From NCBI RefSeq assembly GCF_004798865.1, contig NW_025335589.1, forward strand, positions 8,181,532 through 8,245,531: 64,000 nucleotides of DNA, given 5' to 3'. Position 1 is the stretch's first letter. Each line of letters starts with the position of its first letter. The stretch is from Varanus komodoensis. Its lineage: Eukaryota > Chordata > Lepidosauria > Squamata > Varanidae. Shown here one piece after another: positions 27,310-37,790 of this stretch. The notes beneath the pieces are model-generated. The model searched no databases. It saw only the letters and a list, made by a program, of their open reading frames with translations, and was not told the DNA's origin. The translations under genes were made by a program, and so were the position numbers.

Positions 27310-27735
27310 GTACGAATCAAAGTGGTGTTCTCAATGTGATGTGGGAGAGGCATCCACCCATGTGAAGAGTTCAATCGAACCTGAAACCTCCCTTTCACGG
27401 AGAGTCTGACTGTACCCTCAACTTGAGAGCTGGATGGTGGGAATGTTGGACATTTCTTCATTAACCCACTCATTTCAGTTGTCATCTCCTTACAGGGTCA
27501 AGGAACTCCCCCTAAATTTCATCCCTGTTCGGTTCTGAAATGTTTTCTTCCTTCTGCTGGGTGGACAGAGTCTCACATTCTACCCAAGTATTTTTACTTT
27601 GCAGTCTTGAAGCAACAAAGTCATGCCCTGTGACTCCTCCTCTGACTCTGAAGGATTTATCTGAGGAGTCTGTAACTTGAGACACCTGGTCCCACTCTCT
27701 GCGATAAGCTTAGCCAGAATAACTGAGAAGCAATG
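27310..27735 (+). repeat. Unclassified dispersed repeat, copy 2
   Basis: Pairs with 15604-15975. Shared blocks are GAGAGGCATCCACCCATGTG, AAGAGTTCAATCG, CTTGAGAGCTGGATGG, TTACAGGGTCAAGGA and ACTCCTCCTCTGACTCTGAA before GGATTTATCTGAGGAGTC. This copy is slightly longer. It lies about 120 bases from the LRBA exon at 27856-27920 but does not touch its splice site. Confidence 0.55.
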
Positions 27736-27855
27736 TGTAGCATATTTTTAAAGGAATGTAAACAAATGCTAGCAAATGGAAAGCACTTTGTTTTAAGGTA
27801 AATTATAACTGAGTAACAATTTGCTAAATACAAATAATCAAAGTAGACAAGTTAC

Positions 27856-27920
27856 CTTCCTTCATTGACAAGCTCAATGAAAGCTAGGCCTGCATTCTTC
27901 TGTATTGAATTCTGCCATTC
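27856..27920 (-). CDS. LRBA: LRBA internal exon, EWQNSIQKNAGLAF
   Basis: Seen: 65 bases on the minus strand after acceptor TTATCATAG. It reads EWQNSIQKNAGLAFIELVNE then G, and ends with two bases of an Arg codon before donor GTAACT-like GTAAC. Known: EWQNSIQKNAGLAFIEL followed by NEGR is shared almost unchanged by LRBA and NBEA, so this exon alone does not separate the paralogues. The neighbouring exons do. It is bounded by introns of about 19 kb (upstream) and 6 kb (downstream). No frame breaks. Confidence 0.95.
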
Positions 27921-29495
27921 CTATGATAAAAAAGGTACAAAAGATTAGAAGAAACCAGGTAATTAAAAATACATTAAAGAATGCAAATATATTCCATTTA
28001 AACTAGAAAAAACAATTAAAATGAAGCAGATGACAAATTAAAAACAACAAGAACTAACCATTTCTTACCACTTAACTGGCTGGTAAAAGAATCAGTAAAA
28101 TACTGAAACATATCAAATGTTTTACTCAGGGTACATATACATAGCTTTACCTGCTAAGTATATGCAATGCTTGCAGTAGATGTTGGCAGAATACCTCAGT
28201 TAATGATCATCACCACATCAGTCCATGTGGGTAGCAAAGAATAGTAAGAACAATTCAGTCTAAAAAATAAGCCACCACAACCATTCCAACTAAATGATAT
28301 AAACATATATGTTAGAATCAGCAGCATGCTATTTTTTATAAATTCAATAGATTTCTATTTCTTTCACTGATTTTTCAAACCTTTGCAATCAAATGTTTTC
28401 TTAAATCTTAGCCAGCATATCTTTGGACACTCACAAAAAACCATCTGATACTGAACAAGGCTACTGTTCTCATGGCAATACTTCAAAATGAGTGACAGGC
28501 ATAGTCTCCAACAGAAGAAGTCTCATGCTTTTCCTCATACCCCTTCCCCCAATTTCCAGAATTTACATCTAAATAATGTGAATTAGATATACTAGGATAA
28601 ATTGCAAGAGGTTTTTGTTTGCTTTTGGCTACCCAGACCCTAACTCCCAAACCAACATAAGCGATCAATTGTAATTATGAATTTTTGTTGCTATATATTT
28701 TAGAGGTATAAAGCTGAAAGGGTACACAGCTTTGAGCATTAAAGAAGCTGTTAATGCTGCAAAGGCATTGCTTTTCTTTTCCCAACATGCCTCTGTATTT
28801 GAGCATTCCTTCTCAAAATGTTGGTAGAAGTGTAAGCTAAAAATAAATAAAGGAACCATAATTTTCTTTAAATGACATCATACATATATTTGTGTCTACA
28901 AACAATGGATTTCACCTTAAATCACATTCACTCCAGCACTTTGAAACTTAATTACTAGAGACAGAAGTTGCCAAAACTAAAAAGAAAAGGTATTTATCAC
29001 GTCTCTTTCCAGCATAACTCTCTGTATTACAGACAATTATCAAAGAAGACATTAGTCTAAACAAGTTTTTATAACGCACAAGTGAATGTTCCCCTAAGCA
29101 TGCTTTAATAGTGGTGGGGGCAAGAGAAAATGTAACAGCTATTGTCTTTCATGTATAATTCAATGTTTCAACGCAGCACATATATCCTATGCTGCAGTTA
29201 CACTCACAGAGCTGACTGCATTGTTATGTCAAGATCTTAGTTATTCTTCTCCCTAAGGTGCTGATGAAAAACATGTTAAAAGCCTCAAAGTCCAATCACT
29301 AATGCAGTTGAATAACTGCAGAACACATTTCAGCACTTTCAGAAGGAAGGACTGCAAGAGGAAATTGACAAAGTCAATAATTTCATACCTGCTGTAAACT
29401 GAACTTAATTGACTGCCATTTCCTATGTCTATAAAATGTTTACTGCCTAGAAAATTTATTTCTAATATATATGATCGTAATATACCATATTTTTC

Positions 29496-29555
29496 GCTCT
29501 ATAAGACGCACTTTTTCCCCCTCAAAAGGGGAAATGTCTGTGCGTCTTATAGAGC
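29496..29555. repeat. Perfect hairpin inside the MITE
   Basis: GCTCTATAAGACGCAC (29496-29511) is matched exactly in reverse by GTGCGTCTTATAGAGC (29540-29555). Between them TTCCCC...GGGGAA adds a second inner stem. The total is a 60-base stem-loop at the left end of the element. Confidence 0.9.
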
Positions 29556-29594
29556 AAATGTGTGTGTGCCCGACGCCCGGGACGCTGCCGGGCC

Positions 29595-29880
29595 ACCTGC
29601 ACCACGTGGCACCACCTGGCCAGCATGCGCTTGGCACGCCCTGCTCCGCCCCCCCTCCGGCGCAGGTGAGAGCTGTGCCGCTCAGGGGGAGAGGTGCGGA
29701 AGAGGAGGAGCCGCACAGAGAGACGGACTGCTCACCCCCACCGTCCGGGAAGACCTGCCACTGCTGCGCCGCCTGGAAGACCACCGCCAGCACACTGCTG
29801 GCCCAGCTGCACCACACCTGGCCGACACGTGCTCGGTGCACCCTGTTCCGCCCCCCTCCTCCGGCGCAGGTGAGAGCTGT
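29595..29880 (+). repeat. Internal direct duplication in the MITE
   Basis: Two GC-rich units of roughly 80 bases, about 29595-29676 and 29798-29880, end with the identical 20 bases CCGGCGCAGGTGAGAGCTGT (29657-29676 and 29861-29880) and share CTGCACCAC, CCTGGCC and TCCGCCCCCC before that. Confidence 0.85.
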
Positions 29881-30457
29881 TAATCACAGGTCGGTGTGTG
29901 TTTTCAAATGGCAACCTGTCTTTTAATGAAGCCCATGGGGAAGTGATGGGGAATGTGCCTGTGATTATCAGGAAGCTTTCCATGGATCCCTCCTCTAAAA
30001 ACTAGGTGTGTCTTATGGTCTTATGGTCAGGTGCATAGAGCGAAAAATATGGTATGTACAATAGATAGAACATCTATAATAAATACCAAATACTTAAATA
30101 CTGATTGACAAAGTCCTAAGTAGCTCCTTAAGTATAAATAATCTTAAAGTGCTAAAAACAACATATTTGGAGGGAATGGACTGGAGACATTAGTGACCAA
30201 ACCTGGAAGGTGTGTTCTCAGAATCAGGAACCTTGAGGTCAACTTCTGGAAATTAAAGCTGGAAGCCGGAGGCTGATGTATAGCAGACAGAAGGCACTGC
30301 TCCCTTGATGAAGCAAGGGCAGAAGCCAGGAGTTTAGTGTTATACCAGGCCTGATTTATCCAGAGATTTCATGCTTCCTGGCAAGTGCAGGAGACAACAT
30401 GTACACACTTTTCTCTGTTTTGTCTGAAAACAGCTCTAAGGCTGTACACACACACAC

Positions 30458-30640
30458 AAACAATCATAGAATTGGAGGAAACCTTGGAAATGTAGCCCAA
30501 GCCTTCAGTCAGTACAGAAGCCGAGCAACTACAGACAGTATCCCACAGGCCACCTTTCAAGGAAGTCTGTTACTGAAATAGTTCTGATCATTAGGAAGTT
30601 TCATCTACTCCTTTCCAATATTTCCAGCATAGAGAACCCT
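30458..30640 (-). mobile_element. CR1 LINE fragment
   Basis: On the plus strand reads AATCATAGAATTGGAGGAAA, CCTTGGAAATGTAGCCCAAG, then TCAAGGAAGTCTGTTACTGA and GATCATTAGGAAGTTTCATC. This is the reverse of the well-known CR1 3' region ('atcatagaattggaagg...', 'gcagtctgttccact', 'tcagaaagttcttcct'). 5'-truncated and old. Confidence 0.75.
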
Positions 30641-33600
30641 TTCCTAGTATACACTTTTAAGCCCTCACATCTTCTTTTGAATGCCTGAGCAAGACTATTG
30701 TGGTGAAAGCACAATACAACACAGCTGCCATCTTGGACAATAGGTTGTCTGGCCTCCATGAATAAGATGAGAAGCCTTCACAATTTGCATAGGCCCCCAC
30801 CCACCCCGGAGAATAGTTCTCTCCCCATCAATCACTGCAACCTAAAGGTTTTCTACTCCAGAAATACACTGATTGGATTTGCATGAAACAAGGCAGGTTA
30901 ATAAGCCGTAGTGGCTGGTTAGCCACCTCTGAGCATGCTGGCTGCATGCCAGATGATTTCTTTAATTACCCTTGCTGGGCATGGGTTGTGGCATCTGAAC
31001 CCAGCAAAGGTGAATATCTGAGGTTTCCAGAACTCAGGATGGTTTGTTAGCCATCCTGGCAACCCACCCTTGCTGGGTTTAGCTGTTACAACTCATGTCT
31101 GGCAAGCAAAACAAGGGCAATCAGCTGGTATGCATGGGGTGCTTACAAGCCACTGGGGCTGACTTATCAAACAGCACTGTGTCATGTGAAGAGGTTCACT
31201 GCCTGTCATAATAGATACTTCAAAGGATGCAATTAAGCAACACAAGAAATCAATATTATTGTAATAGTTCTATGAATAAAGCTTCTTTATTAATTTAGCC
31301 TGGGTAATTAACATTTGTCCAATTACCAATTAATCATTTTACTCTTCTTTCTTCTGGGGTGAAATTAATTTCCAGAAATGTGAATACTACTTTTCACTAA
31401 CAATATGCAAAAAAGAAGACCTCAACATGTTACATTCTTTTTCGTTTTATTTTTTAAGGTAAAGCTTAAATCTGTCTCAAAGGTTGTGTATATATAGTCG
31501 CTCTTTGAGAGACAGAATGAGACACAGAAGAATCTAGCGTTCCACTCCTAAAGAAAGCTATCCAGCATTTTTAACAGGTCTACTATAAACATGGTAAGAA
31601 AATACGCAATACAGCAAATCAGCTTACAATGCTTAAAAGTGTATCCAATGTTCAGAGAACAGGGGAGGGGCCAGCTTCATCAGCCAATTCTAATTCAACT
31701 TACTCGAAATCTGTTATCTGCAAGGAAAAGGACCGGACTGATAATTAAATACCAAGCATATGAATGCAGGCTTCAACTGAACAGAATCGCTACAATTTAT
31801 AGATTGTCTGTGGTACAGTGTCCCAGCTTACGTTTTAGTTTTGGAGTTTGAATTAAATATCTTATTGGGATAGAATAAGGGTGTGCTAACTTAGTTCCAT
31901 CTAGATGCTCTAATTTTGGTCACCCCCTTCTTGGTCACTAGTGTAACAGCATCTATCTGCTGTGGTTCAGGAGCAAGTTATTCCAATTCCATTTCAGGAT
32001 ACAGTTTTTTCAGCTCCAGAAACTACCATCAAGAATACAGACTGAAGAACAAACCCTTTAGGTCTCAATTCAATACAAATACTCAGAGACTCAGCCTTGC
32101 CCCACTGTTAAAGTGTTTCTCTATTCACTTTGAAAGTATCTGTTGCAGCATGCTTACCAACTCCATTGTTTGGGACAACCTCTACTCTTCTTAGCATTTA
32201 GCAATAGAGGAAGTGATAGTATAGTTCAATTTTTCCAATTACACAAGGGGCTCATTTTTGTCAATTGCATAAACATCTGAGACACTGATTTAGACACTTC
32301 AACATTGACTGAAAGCGCAATCTAATGCATGTTCCACAATTCCACAATTCTCAGCACTGTCCAGCCAGCCATGCTGGCTAGGGAATGCTGAAAGCTGCAG
32401 GACTTTTTGCTGTCTAAACATTCATAGGATTGCATCCTTAAATATTGTAAATGCTTAATGTAACGGTCAGACTGTTCAGCTATGGCAGTTTATACATATT
32501 ACTTTGAGGAAAAAGCATGCTTAGCCAAGCCACATTTTCTGCCTAATTGACTAAGGATTTGATTTCAAAAAATTGGAGTGATAAAAGTTGCTCAAAGTCC
32601 TCCCATCTGTAAGTTCTGAACAGATGATCATCATTAAGTTTCTATCGAGCTTCTAAGTACTGAATTGTACAAATGTGTTCTATTAGTACATGGCCTGACT
32701 GTTTGGCAACTTCAGTCCTCAAGACAAATGGCAGCTGCTGCCCTCTGAGGTCTGAAGTCAAGTCTTTAGGGAATCTCAAAGCCCAAATGGAAAAGAAAAC
32801 GAAAAAGGAAAAAAAAGGAGGGGGGGCTGTTCATTAGAGACTGCTCCAGGCTAAAACTTTCAAGGCTGCCATATAGGGGCTAATTATTTTTTATAAGTCT
32901 TTAAAACTACACAATGTGCTCAGGTATTAGAAATAAGTACATTTTAATTCTATTACATAAAATTGTATCCCTCTTAAAGTGAAAAAGCTTAGCAAGTGGC
33001 ATTCTACCAATAAGCAAAAAGAACCTGATGTCCCCTTTTATCACACACAAAATAGCCACCAAAAAATTTATGCTGACATACCTATCAGAATATGCATACA
33101 TTCTTCTGGTCCACACCACGGAACAGCCTACGATGAGCTACTGCACTCTAGCAGTGCCCCAGAGATGCCATTTCTGCATTGAATGTCTGTAAATTCTGGA
33201 ACATGTGAATGCCCAGCTAGCTGTGATTTGTCAGGTAATGCAAGTCCAAAAAAAACAGAAGCTGGGCGAGGGTTCAAAAACCCTTGAAACATGCATGGAT
33301 TATCTCAAATCCCCAAATAACCCAAGCTGTGCAGGTCCACACCACATGACACACTGCACACCTGTGGCACCATGCAAAAATGGCACCTGCAGGTACCCAG
33401 CTCAGTGCAACAGCTCTGCAGGGAAATTAAGCCACAGCAGGCTACTGTGGTAGGAGGTCCATGTCCAGTGTTCCCCTGATACGTTTCTCTTTCACATATA
33501 CTACATTTTGTGTAGGATTCCACATGTGGGATCAGAGTGCACAAGAAAGGACGGGGATGGTGGAAGTTCTTTGTGTTTTCTAAGATCTACCCATCCCCCT

Positions 33601-35887
33601 CCTTTTTAGCTCTTATATCAAGATAATGAAGCATGGAAAGAAACTCTGCAAACAACACTAGGAGAAAAGTGTATGGGGCACTGAGTTCCGGTAACAGATT
33701 GAACATTCAAAGCCAAATTCATATCTTCAACACTAAATATTGATCAGTAACTAATCTTTTTAAAAACACTGCATTAAGAGCACATCAATGCGCATGCAGC
33801 AATTATTAGAATCATTAGCTTCTGGAAGTCCATTTAGAGAAAGACCATTACAACTGTAGCCCTTATAGAAAAACAACATTCAAAAACAACTATACTAGCA
33901 GAGTTAGAGGAAGGAACATGTAAAGAAAACAGATTGAGAATGATTTATATGAATGCATAGTGCTGAAGTTAATTACAAGTAACCCAATAAAATAGTGCCT
34001 TTATTATTGTACAGCAAGTAATAGCCTTAGACACAGAAAGCAGAGCCCCTTCTGCTTTTTTTTGCATGTGCAGTCCCCCAGCACACTACATTAAGAATTA
34101 AATAAGTTGTAAATATGCCATACAGAAACAGCAGTTTTTAACTAAAAGCAGAAAACTCCCCTGCTGTTTAACCATTCAGTGGATTCCACTCTGAGCAGGC
34201 TCCCTATAAACTGTGTTATATTGTTGTGTAGTAAATACCTAGAATTACCTCATAATGAGAATTTAATTTCAATGCTTAAAGGGTGAGCTCAACTCACAAC
34301 AGTCGCAGACACTGACTGGAGTTAGGAGGTACTAGTTTGTTTTTCAAAATGAATAAGCACAGTGTTTCTAGTGCCAGATCACGTACACTTATCAATAACA
34401 TGCCAGGTTCAATGATACATTGACTTTATAAACATAGCCACTATGTGTATGAAACGTATCAGTGGTCATGCCTAAAAGTCAATATACTTTAGGATTTTTG
34501 CAAGACTAGGTAGTCATAAAAAACAGTATAAAATAGGTTTAACTGCTCCTACCAATCTGTCTACCCTGCTATTGGTTAGCACTCATCAAGCTTTTAAGTG
34601 ATCAGTGAAATGGATACCTGGACATTTGTCACATTGCTATTCCTTTTGTAACAGCAGCTAAGTAAAATAACTGTACACTTTCAACTAGAACTATGAAACT
34701 TTGCCTATTTATGCAGTGAATGGCGGCTAACAATAAGTAATACCCTGCTACTGGGAGCAACGAACTGATAAATGTGTTCTCTCTTTGAGGCCAAGGGCAA
34801 GATTTTTTTTTAACCATCTGTCTATAGGGAGGAAGCTGTCACAAAGTCAGAGTGCATAATGACTGCCCATACCTCCAGCACAGTTGCTTTGGCCCAGTGC
34901 TTGGGCATCCAGTGCTATAAAACAATGAGCCCTAATGTCAAGAATAGCAAAACTGTATATAACTGAGTCAGGAATTGGTATGCGCTCCTCCCACTGAATT
35001 TTGAGCCACCCTAAATTATATATGCAAGCAACATGCTACAGCACTACATCCAGCCTAGTGAGGCACAAGACACTGTCAACTTTGGCACCCACCAATAATG
35101 CCAGTGCATGTAGAAATGCATGCATAAGTGCAAATATGTACGCCATGGTAGAGTTTCCACTATACCAAACCATCTATCCAAACCTCTAGGAAAATAACCT
35201 CCTCTATTGCTTCAATCTGAATCTCTCTCTCACACATGCACACAATAAATGAATAAAGAACTGGGACTGTCCACTCCAAGCTAAACTTTGGACCACCCTA
35301 AATCACATAACCCTGACAATACCATGAGGCTACTTGAAACGCATGTAGTACTTCTGTTTAATAGAACCAGTGGATTATGCAAAATCAATAAGGCAAAATC
35401 AAATGAGGCAATGAGCATCTGTTTCTAAGAAGGTTACAATCCCTGGAGAATATTCCGCCAACACAGACAGAACAATGCACACAATCTATCAGGGGAGACA
35501 TATATAAAGAAAGGTATTTCAAAGAGATCCGGAGTTACCAAGTCCTGCAGACTGAGGGTGGGAAAGGAAAGGTTGATCTCCACAGCAACAAAAGTGGACA
35601 ACACTCAGGTCAATTCATAAAAATTCTGGTGACCTACTCAGGCATATAGAGGCTTCTATAGCATACAGGTATAGTAGCACCCTTAATAATACTGCTGCTG
35701 TTTATAATATAATTAAAATAGGTACGAATGTATACAATAAGCACAGCACATAAAGGAAGAAGCCTGTAATGTAGGACACAAACAAAAACTGGGGACAGGG
35801 GACTAATGTTACTGTACAAAAGCAAAATTTGCATAAATGTACACATCAATAAATAGCCCTTGTATCGGATGTAAATGCTGTTAGAAC

Positions 35888-36049
35888 AGTACAGCTACGG
35901 AGGCAGGTCGTGGGCTGTCTAGAAACATTCAAGAGGCATTTGGATGGCCATCTGTCAGGAATGAGTTAACTTGTAGTTCAGCACTGAGCAGGGGTTGGGC
36001 TCAATGACCTTATAGGCCTCTTCCAACTCTACTATTCTGATTCTATGAA
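35888..36049 (+). mobile_element. CR1 LINE 3' end
   Basis: Contains GGGCTGTCTAGAAACATTCA, AGAGGCATTTGGATGGCCAT, CTGTCAGGAATGAG, GCAGGGGTTGGGCTCAATGA, CCTTATAGGCCTCTTCCAAC and TCTACTATTCTGATTCTATG. This matches the 3' end of CR1 elements, which finish with short ATTCTATG repeats. Confidence 0.85.
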
Positions 36050-36282
36050 ATAAATAGTGAATATACACCCAAATAGTTTTTTAAAACCACCTTGTTTCAT
36101 TAGCAATATACTCAATCATGATTAAAAGTATCAACTAAATGGTCCCAAACAGAGGGGTGTTAGAATACACTGTAATACAAACTGCATCTCTGTTTGACAG
36201 AATAATTGATAAGAAGCTTGAACTACAGTAAATGTAGAGTATGCGTATAACCACATAAGCAAGTACATATGCTCAACAATGC

Positions 36283-36318
36283 TGTTTAACACTAGAACTC
36301 TGTTTAACACTAGAACTC
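36283..36318 (+). repeat. Perfect 18-bp tandem duplication
   Basis: TGTTTAACACTAGAACTC occurs twice back to back (36283-36300 and 36301-36318) with no mismatch. Confidence 0.95.
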
Positions 36319-36796
36319 GGCCTGGTTCACACATAACACCCTATAGTTAGCTGGGGCATGCTAGAGCAAGTGAGTGCTTCCTGCATGCTTGCCACCTTGT
36401 GTCTGGTTTCAATTACTGTGTGGATTAAAACTTTGGGTTCTTTGCCTCTCAGCAATTCATACTTTGGAGTTCTAATGTCAAATTAAACAACCCAGAAATG
36501 TTCCTGGCTGTTGGTGAACAGCAAAGCAGAAGTGGCAGGTGCTCAGGCGTAGGTACTCGTATACTCACACTCACATATCCAAAGCAATTCATGGGTTAAA
36601 CAACCTACAAAATGCTATTAAATGTAAAACAGGGTTAAATATAGCAAGAGGGAGAAAAGTTTAAGCAATTCTAATGTCTGTTGAAATAAAACTGTCTTGA
36701 CCCTCTGCTTAAAGTCTGAAAGAAAGGTGTCATTTGAGGCTCTTTAAAATTATACCAACCCTGTATGAATGGTGAGCTCACTTTTCCAAACACCAA

Positions 36797-37044
36797 TCAT
36801 ATATTTATCTACTCATTAGATTTCTATCCCACCTTTTTTCTTATAAAGACCTCAAAGGGCTTACAGCATTCTTCTCCTTCTGCTCTCAGTCTTATCTCCA
36901 CAATGACCCTATGAGGTAGGTCAGACTGAGGGTCTATGACTGGGCCAAAGTCGTCCAGCTGGCTCCATGGTTCAACAGGAACTAGAAACCAGATCACCAG
37001 AGTCCCAGTCACACACTCTCAACCACTACACCACAGTGACTCTC
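36797..37044 (-). mobile_element. MIR-like SINE, reverse orientation
   Basis: Plus-strand reading: TTTCTATCCCACCTTTTTTC, TCAGTCTTATCTCCACAATG, ACCCTATGAGGTAGGTCAGA, CTGAGGGTCTATGACTGGGC, CAAAGTCGTCCAGCTGGCTC, CATGGTTCAACAGGAACTAG, then CTCTCAACCACTACACCACA and GTGACTCTC. Reversed, this is the full SINE with head GAGAGTCACTGTGGTGTAGT. It shows the tRNA-like head clearly. Confidence 0.82.
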
Positions 37045-37214
37045 TTTACATAGCTGAAGTAGGACAATCAACATAGAAAATAATCTTAGGATAATGAAAG
37101 CTTTGCAGAGATACAAATAATTTTTACCAAAAAAAAAAAAATCCTATCAGGAAGACTTTAACCCAAACACCATCACCCAAGGTGGATGCATTAAGTTTAG
37201 TGGAAAGGAGAGCA

Positions 37215-37239
37215 CTGGCTGGCTGGCTGGCTGGCTGGC
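37215..37239 (+). repeat. (CTGG)n microsatellite
   Basis: Six uninterrupted CTGG units. Confidence 0.95.
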
Positions 37240-37650
37240 ATTTGAACAGGAGTGCTCTCCAAGGCAGTATTTTGTTGGCTATCCCATGTGTGTGCGCACA
37301 AACCTGTCTCATGCGTGTGTATGTATCAGTCATGAGTACATTCACCAGGTACAGCTATGAATTAAACATACACTTTTTTCAGTCTGAGCACAAAACTGGG
37401 TACAAATACTTAAGAGACAAGGGTTCTTCCAAATGGTCACGTATAAATATAGTTAACCTATTGTTGCTTCTAATGCCAGATTTAAACCTGTTGCACATAT
37501 ATAATGTGGATGTGGCAGCGATTACATGGCCAGTGTCAATTTAAAAGGTTTGTACAATCTAGTCTGCCACATGTGAGCTGCATGAACAGGCCAGCAGTCA
37601 AAGACACTGCTAGCATGTTAACCTGGCCTGTGCAATAGAAAGTTTTGTGC

Positions 37651-37790
37651 TTTATTTATTTATTTAAAACATTTTTATGCTGCCCCCATCGCAACAAAGC
37701 CTCAGGGCAGCTTACAACAAAAACAAAAATATACAACATTATATAAAAACAAAGTTATACACTAAAAAAATTAGCTTTCTAAAACTATCC
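37651..37790 (-). mobile_element. LINE 3' tail (L2/CR1-like)
   Basis: TTTATTTATTTATTTAAAAC, ATTTTTATGCTGCCCCCATC, GCAACAAAGCCTCAGGGCAG, CTTACAAC then an A-rich stretch. Same family and orientation as 15024-15150, 46393-46466 and 57913-58100. Confidence 0.7.

Larger units (their letters stand above)
21788..27855 (-). other. LRBA intron, about 6 kb
   Basis: Contains a MIR-like SINE (24126-24365), a decayed LINE (about 25215-25690), a MITE-type motif (27045-27125) and most of an unclassified repeat (27310-27735). The remainder (22000-24120, 24370-25200, 25700-27000) is AT-rich with homopolymer runs, and I recognise nothing in it. Confidence 0.8.
29485..30052. mobile_element. GC-rich MITE with TA target duplication
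   Basis: The element opens CCATATTTTTCGCTCTATAA and closes with the exact inverse of its first 18 bases (CCATATTTTTCGCTCTAT, at 30035-30052 on the reverse strand). It is flanked by TA on each side, as in TA-targeting DNA transposons. The interior is strikingly GC-rich in an AT-rich intron and carries an 80-base internal duplication. The 'ataagacgcac' ends are known from several vertebrate non-autonomous transposons. It has no transposase frame that I recognise, so it must have depended on a partner. The superfamily is uncertain (TA suggests Tc1/mariner). Confidence 0.85.

Noticed and set aside
29425-29926. Overlapping frames of about 150 codons in three reading frames
   Set aside because: Produced by the high GC of the MITE at 29485-30052. 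Several frames and both strands are open, with Pro/Ala/His-rich nonsense.
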